Part shown: in pieces, positions 18,831 to 30,568 of the stretch
Position numbering within the stretch: the stretch's first letter is position 1
Layout: every line of letters starts with the position of its first letter
Assembly (NCBI RefSeq): GCF_023566355.1
Contig: NZ_JAKNSW010000002.1
Span: 151,559 to 215,558 of the forward strand
Length of the DNA: 64,000 nt
Direction: 5' to 3'
DNA from: Mesoplasma sp. JKS002658
GTDB taxonomy: Bacteria; Bacillota_I; Bacilli_A; Mycoplasmatales; Mycoplasmataceae
Notes under the pieces: generated by a model
Database searches by the model: none
Told to the model about the DNA's origin: nothing
What the model saw: only the letters and a program-made list of their open reading frames with translations
Translations under genes and position numbers: made by a program

Positions 18831-20549
18831 ATGCCAAAAAAACAAAGAGTTGTTCTTTCAATTCAAGATTTAGTTGTTAAGTTTCGGGTACGAGGAAGAA
18901 GTTTGACTGCGATTCGAAACATTAGTTTTGATATTTATGAGGGTGAGACTGTAGCGATTGTAGGAGAATCAGGATCAGGAAAGTCTGTGTTAACTAAAAC
19001 TTTAACTGATATGTTAGAAGCAAATGGTTATATTGCTCAAGGCAGTATTGGGTATTATCCATCGATGGCAACTAAACAAGATTTGAACGCAGAAATTCGC
19101 CAAGATGTCGATTTAGTTCAATATCATCGCAACGCTTTAGATAGTGTTAGTCGAACAATTATCCGTCGAGCAAATAAAAGAAATATCCGCGACTTAAAAA
19201 AACAATTAGCAACTTTAATGAAACGAAATCCTCGTAGTGAACTTTTAAAACTTCAAGTGGTTGATAATCGAAAAAAACTTGTCTTTCAATCTCAAGAAGA
19301 AAATAAAGGGTTGGTTGAACCTGAAGAAGGTACTTTTGAAGCTTTAGAAGAACTTGAATTACAAGTTAATCAGGTTGATCCTCAAAAAATGTTTCAAATT
19401 CAAACCCTAGAAAAACAAATTCAAACTTTAGAGCAAGAAAGTTATAATTTTGAACCTTTGAAACCAAAAAAACATCACTTCATTCAACAAGGAGTTGATT
19501 TGTTGGTCGAAGCTTTTAGTGAACAAAGCGAGAATAAACTTTCTTCATCAACCCGAGATTTAATTCAAGATTATTATGAAAAACTTATAAATTTGAAGCT
19601 GTTAAAAACTACTGAAGTCTACTTAAAACGTGCTTTTGAGAAAATTTTAGCAACCAAAAAAGCTAAATTAAGCGTTGAAGAAGTTGACTTTATTTCTGAA
19701 ACTTGAAGTTTAGAAAAACGACGTTTATGAACCAAGAAAATTAAATCAGAAGGTGATTTAAAACGATTAAGAGGAGGAACAATCGCTACAGTCTTTCAAG
19801 ACCCGATGACAAGTCTAAACCCTTTATTAACAATTGGATATCAATTGATCGAAGCGATTCTTGCTCATCAAGATGTGTCTCATCAACAAGCAAAACTCCA
19901 AGCGATTTCTTTATTAGAAAAAGTCGGAATTCCTAATGCTGAAAAACGGATGAAAGATATTCCTGGGCAATATTCTGGAGGAATGCGTCAACGGGTGGTA
20001 ATTGCCATTGCTTTGGCATGTAAACCAAAAATTCTAATTTGTGATGAACCAACCACTGCTCTGGATGTAACTATTCAAGCGCAAATTTTAAATCTGATTA
20101 AAGATTTAAAAAAAGAATACGGTTTCACAGTTCTTTTCATTACTCACGATTTAGGAGTTGTTGCCAACATTGCTGATCGCGTAGCAGTTGTGTATGCAGG
20201 ACAAATTATTGAGTATGGTTTAACTAAAGAGATTTTTGAAGATCCAAAACACCCTTATACTTGAGCCTTACTTTCTTCTTTGCCACAGTTGGGAAAAGCT
20301 GGTGAAGATTTATTTGCAATTGATGGAACCCCACCCTCTTTATTTAATAAAATTCATGGCGATGCGTTTGCACCAAGAAATAAATATGCTTTAAGTATTG
20401 ATTATTTATATGAACCACCATTTTTCAAAGTGAGTTCGACCCACTTTGCTAAAACTTGATTATTAGATTCTCGGGCTCCTGAAATTAACAAGCCTGTGGA
20501 GCTAAACCGGTTAAAAGAAGCAATTCAAGCACAGAAGGTAGGTGATTAG
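18831..20549 (+). CDS. oppD: Oligopeptide ABC transporter ATPase OppD, with a large insertion
   Basis: A 572-residue ABC ATPase, much longer than the usual 330. The Walker A motif GESGSGKS is near residue 45-52, the Q-loop FQDPMTSLNP near 323, the signature YSGGMRQR near 382, Walker B ILICDEPTTALD near 402 and the switch His in FITHDLG. Between Walker A and the Q-loop lie about 250 extra, mostly helical, charged residues with coiled-coil character (KQIQTLEQE and similar). Such inserts are known from mollicute Opp ATPases. The C-terminal oligopeptide/dipeptide extension follows. It is four genes from oppA2 in one operon; its stop is one base before the oppF ATG. Confidence 0.92.
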
Positions 20550-20550
20550 G

Positions 20551-22461
20551 ATGGAATCAAAAAAACAAAAATCATCTACTCAGAGTAAAAAAACCACTTC
20601 TAAGCTGAAGAGTAAAAAAAACCAAGAACCATTGATTCGAGTTCGTAATGTAGCAATTCAATTTGGGACTGGTCGAAAAGTAAATAAGGCTGTTCGTGAT
20701 GTTACTTTTGATGTTTACAAGGGTGAAACTTTTGGTTTGGTTGGCGAATCAGGATCAGGAAAAACCACTATTGGTCGAGCAATCATGGGAATTCAACCAA
20801 TTCACGAAGGAACAATTTATTTCAAAAATCGCGTTGCTCGCGGGAGTGTTTTAAAACTTGACCAAGCAACTTTGAAGATTGAACATAATATTGAAGTTAT
20901 GCTTAATAATCAAAATGCAGCAACAATCAAGATTAATAATTACTTAGAAGAGTATAAACGGGTTTATCACAAGTACTTGTATTCAAAGTATTATGATTTT
21001 AAAACCCAAACTTTATCTGATTATCCTGATGGTGTTGACCGCTCAATCGCTGAAGGGGTTAACATTAAAGACACGAAGTTAGTAAAAGTTAAAAAAGAAG
21101 CAAACATTAAGTTTATCACTACAACAATTAAGGATAACTTAAAGCGTTTAATTACTACGATTCGTTTATTACAAAAGACCTTAAAATTTGTTGATAATTT
21201 AGATGCTTATGTGCCTATTAAGCATGAATTAGTAGCAACATTAACCAGCGAGTTAAAAACGATTGAAACTAAGATTTTAGCAATTAAGGATTTGGAGAAT
21301 GAAATTTACTACCGTTTAGAAGCGATGAATAAAATTCGTAGTGATGCTGTCAATGGTAAGTATACTAGTATTTCTCGGTTCATGAATGAGTTGGGTGCTC
21401 AACTAAAAGAAATTATTTCAACTCATAAGTCAATCTCCGCTTTAATCGTTACGATGATTGGTGATGCTAAAATCATTAGTGCGCTTTGTGCTCGTTCTCA
21501 ACATAAACAAAAATATCTTCGTTATGTTAGTGGACAAATTAAAAAAAATGAAGAAATTGACAATAAATTACTGGTTGAAAAGTTCACTAAGATTAAAAAA
21601 CTTTTAAAAGAACCATCAATTACTCAAATAGTAGAACAAACTCCAATTTTTAAAGATCCTATTCGAAAAGAAACTAGAAACTTAAAAAAATCAATGCAAA
21701 TGATTTTTCAAGACCCAGCATCTAGTTTAAATGATCATTTACCAGTTGAACAAATTATTGGTGAGGGATTGGCTAACTTTCCCGAATTATATAAAAATCA
21801 GGAGGTTAAAGATGCTTATCTTAAGTGATACAATCACGATAAGCCAGAAGAATCCCAACTAAGTGCTGATCAAGTCAAGAGTAGTGATTTAAAACACTTT
21901 TTAGTCAAACAAACCTTAACTTCAGTGGGAATGCTTCCTGAACACTTGTCACGTTATCCTCACGAGTTTTCTGGGGGTCAACGTCAACGGATTGGGATTG
22001 CTCGGGCTTTAGTGATGCGTCCTGAATTTATTGTTGCTGATGAACCAATTTCAGCTTTGGATGCTTCAATCAGAGCTCAAGTGATTAACTTGTTAACACG
22101 TTTTCAAAAAGAATACGATTTAACTTATATTTTTATCGCTCACGATTTGAGTATTGTTCACTTCATTGCCGACCGGATTGCGGTCTTATATCATGGTGAT
22201 ATTGTTGAGCTTGCTCCTGCTGATACATTGTTTGATCATCCTTTGCATCCTTATACTAAGAGTTTGCTAAGTGCGGTTCCTTTACCAGATCCAGAACAAG
22301 AAAAAAAGAAAGTTCATTTTGTTTATAATCCACAAAAAGAACACCACGATTACCTGGTTGATTTTCCAGTTTGACAAGAAGTTCAACCAAACCACTTTGT
22401 TTTTGCCAATAATCGCGAATTCAAAGCGATGCAAAAACAATTAAAGAAAAGAAAAAAATAA
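20551..22461 (+). CDS. oppF: Oligopeptide ABC transporter ATPase OppF, with a large insertion
   Basis: A 636-residue ABC ATPase, second nucleotide-binding subunit of the importer. A Lys-rich N-terminal tail precedes the domain. Walker A GESGSGKT is at residues 65-72, the Q-loop [11 protein letters not shown] near 384, the signature FSGGQRQR near 472, Walker [13 protein letters not shown] near 492 and the switch in FIAHDLS. About 300 residues of helical sequence separate Walker A and Q-loop, in the same place as in OppD but not similar in sequence. ATG 20551 follows the oppD stop by one base, so translation is probably coupled; a GTG three codons earlier is possible. TGA codons are Trp. Confidence 0.92.
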
Positions 22462-22476
22462 AAGGAGGGCAGAATA

Positions 22477-24894
22477 ATGTTAAAAAGAAGTTTATCAGTT
22501 TTAAGTGCACTTGGTTTAACTACAATGACAACTGCAACCGTTGTTAGTTGTGGACCGATGACTTTTGGCAAGTTAATGAATCGAGCAGTTGACACTTCTG
22601 TTTACAAGACATATTATGCTGCACCAATGTCTTCGTGATCAACAGGAGTGACGATGCAAAACGAAGATTTAAAAATCCTTGCTAATTTACAAGAAACACT
22701 TTTAAAAGCTAATGTTAATAAAGAGGTTGAGGGAAATTTAGCAACTGAATTTGATGGAAGTGATGCTGACAAGACTTGAACCTTGACTTTGAAAAATGAT
22801 GCTCATTGGTTTGATTATAAGGGGAATGTTGCAGAGCAGAAATGAATTAAGGCAAGCGATGTTGCCAATACGTTACGTTATATTTATAATCCTTCAACCA
22901 CTTCACAAATTAACGGGTTATGAGGAGTGGTTATGAGTCGTGCTGATGAGTTGTCTAACGCAATTACAACTGCAACAGGAGCTGATTATCAGTATGAAAA
23001 TGAGGCGAGTCAGAACTTTGCTTTGGATGAGATTATCAAACATTACATTCAAATTACTAAAAATGGTTCAACAGTTGATATGCCCGGGTTTTGAACCGAA
23101 GGTAAGGCTGGAACTAGTGAAGCATTACCATCAATCAGTGACAAAACTGCCACTTATCCAGATTCACCAATGTTAACTGTTGAGGATGGAGTTAATGATG
23201 AGGGTGAAGTGGCAGGAGGAACAGTTATTTTTCATTTAGCTTCAACTGCACCTTACTTTCCAACCATGTTAACTTATTTAGCTTTTTCACCCTTACCAGA
23301 TATAGCAGTTGACTATACAAAATCAATGACTGCTGGGTATAGTTATGGAAATGCTGCGAATAACTCTAGAGGATATGATCACGTTTATTATTCTGGTGCT
23401 TATGTTCCTAGAGATGTCAATATTTCTGTAGGAATGAAGTTAGTGGCTAATAAAAACTATTTTGATTATGATCAAACTTCAATTAAAGAAATTATTTATA
23501 ATTACCCAAAAAATCAGAGTCCTTCTAATTTAGTCTTCTTGTTTGAAACTGGTGATCTTTCTGAAACGCCAATTTCACCAACTGATGCTCGAAGTTGAAG
23601 TAAGTATGTTGGAAGCGACCTGACAAATCCTAAATTTAAAGGGTTAAAAGATGTTTATGCAGGAACTCCAGCCACTTGAATGATTACTTATAATTTTGGT
23701 TATCGTCCCGAAGGCACTAGTTCAGGAGCTGATATTTCTGGTTTAGATGAAAATAAACTTTTAGCCCAAAATTCAACCCGGGCATTGATTTCTTATGCAA
23801 TTAACCGAAGTACAGCAGCACACTATTATTCAAGTGCCTTGGACCCTCAAGGTGCGGTCAAATCTTCATTGTTAAGAAACATTTATACTGCTAATGACTT
23901 GGCTTTAGATGTTAATGAAAAAGATTATACTGATTATATTAAAACAAGTTATGGTGCTAAAGTGCAAGATGTTGCTACTCAAATGGGTCAAACTTTGACA
24001 GATGATGAACTTGCTGAGCAAGAAGCGTTGACTGATAATGGTCAAGACTTGTACTTGCAAAATGATTACTTAGCTTATTCTGCTCTAACTGATGAGAGTT
24101 TAAAACAAGAATTTATCAACGATCAAAGTGTGGAAGCAAAAATTCAGACTTTAATTAAGCAAGTTAATCTGGATCGGGATGCCAACGAGATTAAAAATAA
24201 CGTTAAGTTTCGGTTCTTAGAAAACGGAGCGTTAAAAACTACTTTCCTCCCTTGACTTAATAGTATGATTGATGAATTTGATCAAATTCCTAACCTTCCA
24301 TTTAGTATTACTTATAACGATTCTCAGAGTATTGACCAAGCTGATTTTGCACAAAAACAACGTCAAAGTGCTTATAGTATGAACATTACGGGATGAAGTC
24401 CTGACTATGCTGATCCTTCAACTTATTTAAATACTATTAGATATAAGGGTGATTATGATGCATATAACAACTTTAGTAAAGTTATTGATAGTACCACCAG
24501 TGATGGACAAGAAACTTTAAAAGGAAAAAATAGTAGTTATGATGATTTAGCAACTAAGCTAAGTGCTTATGGTAAACTGCTTGATGAAGCCAGTCAACAA
24601 GCAGATACCATTTCTCGTTATCAACAATTTTCTCAAGCAGAAATGAGTGCTTTGTATGAGACGCAAGTGATTTTACCACTTTACACCAGAACTCCTGAAA
24701 CTCTACCTACCTTAACTTACTTGGATCACAGTACTGTTCCGTCGGTTGCTTATGGAACAAGTAACTACCGTTTTACTGGTGTTAAGATGATTAAGAAGTT
24801 AAGCGATGGTGTTGTTGAAACACAATCTTGACAAGAGCAATTAGTTAATAAGTTAATTAACATAAATTTTAAAGAGAAAGTTACAGATAGTTAG
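22477..24894 (+). CDS. oppA: Oligopeptide-binding lipoprotein, second copy (OppA)
   Basis: An 805-residue solute-binding lipoprotein, last gene of the opp operon. The signal SLSVLSALGLTTMTTATVVSC has its lipobox Cys at about residue 25. The mature protein starts GPMTFGKLMNRAVDTSVYKT, clearly similar to the first copy (GPVTTQKLLNRKVDTNIFKT). Other shared blocks are TAPYFPTMLTYLAFSPLP and the C-terminal YGTSNYRFTGVKMI. It captures peptides outside the cell and passes them to OppBC. AAGGAGGG lies six bases before the ATG. Many TGA codons are Trp. Confidence 0.9.
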
Positions 24895-25290
24895 GTGTTT
24901 GGAATAAATTCCAAAATAAAACATAAAAAACAGAACTTTTTATTATTAATAGTTTTTTATCAAAACTTTTTCAAAATGAGAATATTATGTAAATGTGGTT
25001 GTTAATCACATGTTAATTTATTTCATAATTTTATACTAAATGTTGGGCGATAATTATATTTAAAATAATATTTTTGTCTTTGTGATATAAAACTCATTTT
25101 ATAACTTGTTAACTATTTCCCTTAAAATTAAACGATTAAATCGTTCTTATCCATGTCCAATATTTAGTACCAAAGAACAGTTCTTTTCCCGACTGTTCTT
25201 TTTTTGTAAATTTTTAGTTTTAATATGAAACATGAAAATTAGTTAAAATAAGGTAGAATATAAAAAATAGTCTTGAAGAAGAGAGAAGCT
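24895..25290. other. Intergenic region after the opp operon
   Basis: 396 bp without a gene. It holds a small palindrome (TTTGGAAT/ATTCCAAA, 24898-24915) that could be the opp terminator, A/T-rich sequence, and the clear hairpin terminator at 25172-25206. No tRNA-like or conserved RNA was seen. Confidence 0.6.
25172..25206 (+). terminator. Intrinsic terminator
   Basis: AAAGAACAG pairs with CTGTTCTTT, followed by seven T. It ends any transcript that runs through the region after oppA2. Confidence 0.8.
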
Positions 25291-26736
25291 ATGAACAAAA
25301 AAATTAAAGAGTTTGTTAGTGACACTGATCAGAGCACAGTGTTATCAACCAAAAACTACAACGAAAACCGGACGATTATTTTTGAAACTAATAAAAAGGT
25401 TCACAAGAGCGATTCAATTGCTTGAGTGGTCGGGTCAGTGACCTTTTTCTTATTTTTAATTCTATCTGCAGGAAGGTTTTTAACCATCGGTGCTTTTTTT
25501 GACGATGTATTTTTCAACTTTATTTTCGGTTGATTAAAATATCCTATCTATTTAGTCTTAATGTTTATTGACCTTTCGATTTTATTTGGTTTACAACTTA
25601 AGGCTAAAAAACGATTTTTAGGAATGCTACTAGCGCTTGGTTTAGCAGTTGCCTGAATTTGTTCTGCGGCTTTATTAATTGGTTTAAAAGTTCACCACTT
25701 AGATGGGATTAAGTTATGACAAAAAAACATTTTTGTTAAATCAATGACGATTTATACTAGTAACTGGTTAGAAAACAGTCTTTTTAGTAGTAAGTTTAAT
25801 AATGTCAGCGGTCACGCCAAGTTCTTAATTTACCCATTATTTGGTTATCTTAACTTATATCAAGGTGGTGGCTTTCTTGGTAATTTCTTTGCAGGAATTT
25901 TTGCTTATACTTCACTTCCGATTAGTTTAGTCTTGGGTGTTGTTGCTTTGTTTTTAAGTATTATCTGGACTTTAACTGGAAATCCACTTTTCTTATTCTT
26001 GCCTAAAGCAAAAAGAAAAGGAAAAAAAGTGAGGGTGCTTGCTTTAAGAAGTAATAACAATCCTCACGATCAAAAAAAACCGTTGTTTAATTTAACTAAC
26101 CATAAAGACTCATCTACTAAAGTGTTATCTTGAGCAGAAGAATCAGAAGCGCCTTTACTAGATGTTGTTTCGCCTCCTGCTCAAGAATCACCATTGGTAA
26201 TTAAAAAGGATTTTAGTGAAATTAATTGAAATGAACCAGAAGATGAGTACGAGACTTTTACGATGTTTGATGAGGAACAAGATATTGATCTAAAATATCA
26301 TCAAGTTGAACCAACACAAACCTTAATAGACACTGGTGTAAAAATTGATCCTCAGCTTGGGGTCTATGGTTTTAAACCATTAAGAGAACCAAGCATGGAA
26401 ACTTTTATAAACAATGATGGTCAAGAAGTTGATGATTCTTTATTCTTTGAAGAAATTTTAAAACCATCTCTTGATGGAAAAACTCAAACAGATGGGATGG
26501 TTAAATCATTGGTTTCTCTTCCTGATTCTGTAAATTTAAACCAAAAAGATTTGTTGTACAAACAAGCATTAGCAGAAGTTTTAAAAACCAGAAAGGCTAG
26601 TGCCTCATTTTTAAAACGTCAGTTAAAGATTTCTTTTAGTGAAGCAAGTGAAATTATTAACCGAATGGAAGCAGAGGGTCTAATTGGTCCTGATAACGGT
26701 TGAAAAACCCGAGAAATCTACTATAAACCAAAATAA
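25291..26736 (+). CDS. Motor-less FtsK-like protein: membrane domain plus gamma domain
   Basis: A 481-residue protein with four hydrophobic segments between about residues 45 and 225, a linker rich in acidic residues, and a C-terminal winged-helix that matches the FtsK/SpoIIIE gamma domain: LLYKQALAEVLKTRKASAS, FLKRQLKISFSEASEIINRM and EAEGLIGPDNG (about 417-470). The gamma domain of FtsK recognises KOPS and activates Xer recombination. The alpha/beta motor, with its Walker A and B, is absent: nothing in 225-415 resembles an ATPase. So it cannot pump DNA by itself. Three TGA codons are Trp. It stands alone, with terminators on both sides. A true FtsK is expected elsewhere in the genome. Confidence 0.8.
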
Positions 26737-26741
26737 AGTCG

Positions 26742-26781
26742 AAAAAAAATCAAACCAAAAGTAAAGGTTTGATTTTTTTAA
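26742..26781. terminator. Terminator after the FtsK-gamma protein
   Basis: AAATCAAACC pairs with GGTTTGATTT across a nine-base loop, with A and T tracts outside. Confidence 0.85.
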
Positions 26782-26824
26782 ATTTATAGCATATATTTTA
26801 TTTAAAATAAAGCGGGTAAAGAAT

Positions 26825-27415
26825 ATGCAAATGGAACAAATTAGCTTAACTTGATCAGTGATAAACGATGAAAAAGCTGCTTTGACTTTTTTTAAGGAAT
26901 TGGATCAAAAAGAAAAGAGTTTTAACCTTAATTTTCAAAAATCAGATGGGTTTGAAGCGGGTTTCAAAGAAAGTTTTACTAACTTTAAAAATGATTCTGA
27001 TTTAAAATGAGATCAAGTCCAACCTTTAGTAATTTGCTGATCATTACGCTTAAACTTGAATAAACCAATCAAAGATATTTTAATTGATAAAACTGATAGT
27101 ATTAGTGCAAGTTACGAACAATATATGAAAGAAGAAGATCACTTTGATTATTCTTTGGTTGATGAAATTGTTAACCGTTTAAAAGAACTAATTATTGAAG
27201 TTTATGAAACTCATATCCCCTTTAATTTCAACGAATTGTTTGAAACTTTTTTTGATCAAGAAGAAAGCTTTGGTTTTGACTTATACCAACTTAATGCTAC
27301 TAATACAAGTGAAGATGAAATTTTTATTATTGATGTTGATTCAGCACAAAGTAATGGGGTCTTTCCATTAATTATTGATGAAGTGGTTAAACGAATCAAA
27401 CTTCGTCGACGTTAA
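26825..27415 (+). CDS. Unknown acidic protein
   Basis: A 196-residue, acidic, soluble-looking protein with no signal peptide or membrane segment. No known motif was seen. Blocks such as EDHFDYSLVDEIVNRLKELI and DVDSAQSNGVFPLIIDEVVK suggest a compact alpha/beta or helical fold, ending in KRIKLRRR. TGA codons are Trp. It lies eight bases before the next membrane protein, so the two are probably one operon with uvrC. The ribosome-binding site is weak; an in-frame ATG two codons later is possible. Confidence 0.65.
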
Positions 27416-27422
27416 GGTGTTT

Positions 27423-28157
27423 ATGAACAAAAGTGATTTAAAGAGTTATTTACATATCCAATCCAAGAAGTTTTCCAATACGCTTTTAATTAACCTAGTT
27501 TTTTTCTTGGGTTTAATGATTTTTTGAGCAATTAACCTTTATTCTTCAATTAAAAATGTTAATAATTCCCGACCAAATCAGATTTTAATTTATGATGGTT
27601 TAGTTTTTTTTACAGTTTGAGTGCTTTACACAATAGTTAAAAACTATCTTGGTTATTCCAAACTGCAACAATTGATTAAAATAGTTTCTCAAGATTATAA
27701 TCTTGAAGTTTTGAGGTTGATTAATTTTCCCTTATATTGAACCTTTTATGGTGGTTATTATCATTTAATCGAACAGGAGTTGAGTGGTTTAGTTCCTCCC
27801 CAATATCTGTTTCATCAATTGAAGGTAAAATCAAACTTGAAGCATTTAAATTGAAAATCAGTAGTTTTAATGCTTGCTCTTTTATTGAGTGGTTTGGGGT
27901 TTTTTCTTTCAATGGTAATTTATTTTCCGACCCTTAACTTCAAGAGTCATTGACAACTGGTTTTTACTCTTTGCCTTCTTCTTGTTTTTTGTTTAGGAGT
28001 TTTTTGTTTTCTTCTTCCTCGTCAAGTTATTTTAAATTTGAAGGTAAAATTAAACCAAACAGCCCAAATTAGTCAAGATGCCTATTTTAATAATAATCGT
28101 TATTTTGGTTTAACCAATACTTTAACTAAACTTTGAATTCCGCCTCTAAAACACTAA
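27423..28157 (+). CDS. Membrane protein of unknown function
   Basis: A 244-residue protein with two pairs of membrane segments, NTLLINLVFFLGLMIFWAI with LIYDGLVFFTVWVLYTIV in the first half, and VVLMLALLLSGLGFFLSMV with LVFTLCLLLVFCLGVFCFL in the second. The middle region is soluble (residues about 75-145). Six TGA codons are Trp. The stop is 17 bases before uvrC, so co-transcription with uvrC is likely. I do not recognise the family. Confidence 0.68.
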
Positions 28158-28174
28158 CTTGTCAGGAGAAACTC

Positions 28175-29965
28175 ATGGATAAAACTTATTTTAATAACCA
28201 AACCCTAGAAGATAAAGTTAAAAACCTCCCTCATAAACCTGGATGTTATCTTTATTATAACAATGAAGGAAAGGTCATTTATGTTGGAAAAGCTAAAGAT
28301 TTACGTAAACGGGTAATTTCGTATTTTAATCGTGCTCACAACATTAAAACTACTCGATTAGTTCGTGACATTCAGGATTTAGACTTTTTTGTGGTTAGTA
28401 ATGAAGCAGAATCATTTCTATTAGAACAAAACCTGATTAAAAAATACCACCCTCGCTACAACATCATCTTAAATGATGATAAAGCTTATCCTTATATTAT
28501 TATTACCAATGAAAGGGACCCCCAGTATAAATACGTTCGCAAGTATAACAAAAAAGCGCTTCGCAATTACGGTCCTTTACCACAAGGAAGTAATGCTCGA
28601 AACCTTTTAAGGGTGATGGAACGTTTATTTCCTTTGCGTCGGTGCAAGGGATATCAAGGAAAACCGTGTATTTACTACCACCTTCACCAGTGTTCTGGTG
28701 CTTGTTTTAAAGTAGTTGACCCCCAATATTACCAAGAACAAATTCGTCATGTTGACCGCTTTTTTAAGGGAAAAACTACCGAGGTTCGGACTGATTTATT
28801 AGAAAAAATGGATTATGCTGCTTCTAATTTACAGTTTGAAGAAGCAGGAAGGTTGAAAGAGTTGTTAGAATCACTTGATTATGCGCTTTCACGCCAAGAA
28901 GTAACCATTGATGATGAGGCTAATCGCGATGTGATTGCTTATGAAGTTGATGATGAACATCTTGTTTTTGTGACCTTGTTTTATCGGGCAGGAAGATTGT
29001 TGTATAAAGACCAGTTAGTCAGTGTTTATCATGATCAGGATTTAGAAGAATTAGTAATTAATTATGTGAGTCAAATCTATGAAAAAAACATCTTACCAGA
29101 CCAAATCATTCTTCCTAAAGACATTGATTTATTTCAATTAGAAGATAAAGTTAAACCTTTGGCAACCCACCCGTTAAATCCTCAAGAACAGGCACTTTAT
29201 CAATTAGCCCAAGAAAATGCAATTGAGGCTTTAAACCAAGTTAATCTTCAAAGTCAAAGTGTTAATGATAAAGAGAGTGAAGTTTTAAAGCAACTCCAAA
29301 TTCTTTTGAACTTGCCAACCTTTCCAGAACATATTGAAATGTTTGATATTTCCAATTTGGGTGATGAGTTTGTTACTGGAAGTTGTGTCGTTTATTATAA
29401 TGGTAAGCCTTCCCGGAATGATTTTCGGAAATATAACATTGAAATCGAAGCTCGTGATGATGCGAGTCGGTTAGAAAATTTGGTTTACCGTCGGTACCAA
29501 AAGAGTTTAGTCGAGCATCGTCCGCTCCCTGATCTTGTGATTATGGATGGAGGCTTAAAACAAGTTCACGCCGCTAAAAAGGTGCTTTCAGCCTTAGGTT
29601 TAGAACAAATTCCTGTGATTGGTTTGATTAAAAATAGCCATCATAATACAGAAAAAATTCTTGATTTAACCCAAAGCGAACAAGTTTTAGATAAACATTC
29701 AGGGTTGTATAACTTTTTAGCGAGCATGCAGTTAAGGGTTGATAGTTATGCTAAATCTGGTTTTAGACAAAAACAAAATCGTGCCTTTCTAACTAACGAG
29801 TTGTTGACAATTAAAGGGTTAGGATTAAAAAAGATTCAGGAGTTAAATAAGCATTACCAAACTAAAGGTGATTTAAAAAGAGCTAGTTTTGAAGAACTGG
29901 ACCTGATTATTAAAAATCGGCAAACGACAATGAAACTTTATCATTATCTTCATGATGATGATTAA
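28175..29965 (+). CDS. uvrC: Excinuclease ABC subunit C
   Basis: A 596-residue UvrC, which makes both cuts around bulky DNA lesions in nucleotide excision repair. The GIY-YIG nuclease is at the N terminus (GCYLYYNNEGKVIYVGKAK). A UVR motif that binds UvrB lies around MDYAASNLQFEEAGRLKELL. The RNase H-like C-terminal nuclease contains EMFDISNLGDEFVTGSCVV and LPDLVIMDGG, and helix-hairpin-helix motifs are at the end (IKGLGLKKIQELNKHY). Length and domain order are normal. The ATG at 28175 follows CAGGAGAA; the frame is open further upstream but overlaps the previous gene. No internal TGA was needed. Confidence 0.97.
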   Translation: MDKTYFNNQTLEDKVKNLPHKPGCYLYYNNEGKVIYVGKAKDLRKRVISYFNRAHNIKTTRLVRDIQDLDFFVVSNEAESFLLEQNLIKKYHPRYNIILNDDKAYPYIIITNERDPQYKYVRKYNKKALRNYGPLPQGSNARNLLRVMERLFPLRRCKGYQGKPCIYYHLHQCSGACFKVVDPQYYQEQIRHVDRFFKGKTTEVRTDLLEKMDYAASNLQFEEAGRLKELLESLDYALSRQEVTIDDEANRDVIAYEVDDEHLVFVTLFYRAGRLLYKDQLVSVYHDQDLEELVINYVSQIYEKNILPDQIILPKDIDLFQLEDKVKPLATHPLNPQEQALYQLAQENAIEALNQVNLQSQSVNDKESEVLKQLQILLNLPTFPEHIEMFDISNLGDEFVTGSCVVYYNGKPSRNDFRKYNIEIEARDDASRLENLVYRRYQKSLVEHRPLPDLVIMDGGLKQVHAAKKVLSALGLEQIPVIGLIKNSHHNTEKILDLTQSEQVLDKHSGLYNFLASMQLRVDSYAKSGFRQKQNRAFLTNELLTIKGLGLKKIQELNKHYQTKGDLKRASFEELDLIIKNRQTTMKLYHYLHDDD

Positions 29966-30042
29966 AATTTCGTAGTTTTGTGCTAAAATGGCAGAAAAAT
30001 TAAGTTATAATGTAAAAATCAAAACGGAGGTAGTGAAAACTG

Positions 30043-30510
30043 ATGGCAGAAGAGATTATTTTAACTAAAGAGGGGTTAGAAGAAAAAAGAAAGGAACTAC
30101 GACATTTAATCGATGTAATTCGTCCCCAAGTAATTGATGAATTGGTAGAAGCAAGAAACCAAGGTGACTTGTCTGAAAATGCTGATTATGATGCAGCAAG
30201 AAACAAACAAGCAGAAATTGAAAGTCGGATTAAAGAATTAGAATCAGTAATTTCCAAAGCAAAAGTAATTAATACTGGTGGTAAAAAAGGGGAAGTGAAG
30301 ATTGGTTCTCAAGTTGAATATCAAGATTTGAAAACTCAAAAAATTCATACGGTTAAAATTGTTGGTGCGATTGAAGCTGATCCGTTTGCAGGGTTAATCT
30401 CAAACGAGTCTCCCCTTGCTAAAGCAATGCTTGGTCACAAGAGCGAAGAGGTTTTAGAAGTTAGAGAAGTTAATGTTCCTTACAAAGTAAAAGTTGTCAG
30501 TGTTAAATAG
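30043..30510 (+). CDS. greA: Transcription elongation factor GreA
   Basis: A 155-residue factor that enters the secondary channel of RNA polymerase and stimulates cleavage of backtracked transcripts. The N-terminal coiled coil contains LTKEGLEEKRKEL and the acidic tip QGDLSENADYDAA with the catalytic acidic residues; the C-terminal FKBP-like domain contains EYQDLKTQKIHTVKIVG. Full length. ACGGAGG lies before the ATG and TATAAT at 30006-30011. It is a single-gene unit with a strong terminator. Confidence 0.96.
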   Translation: MAEEIILTKEGLEEKRKELRHLIDVIRPQVIDELVEARNQGDLSENADYDAARNKQAEIESRIKELESVISKAKVINTGGKKGEVKIGSQVEYQDLKTQKIHTVKIVGAIEADPFAGLISNESPLAKAMLGHKSEEVLEVREVNVPYKVKVVSVK

Positions 30511-30516
30511 TTTATT

Positions 30517-30549
30517 AAACCCAAAAACAAGTTTTGTTTTTGGGTTTTT
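30517..30549 (+). terminator. Terminator of greA
   Basis: AACCCAAAAACAA pairs with TTGTTTTTGGGTT around a short loop, then a T-rich tail. Confidence 0.9.
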
Positions 30550-30568
30550 CTAAGATAGAAAGGTTAAG

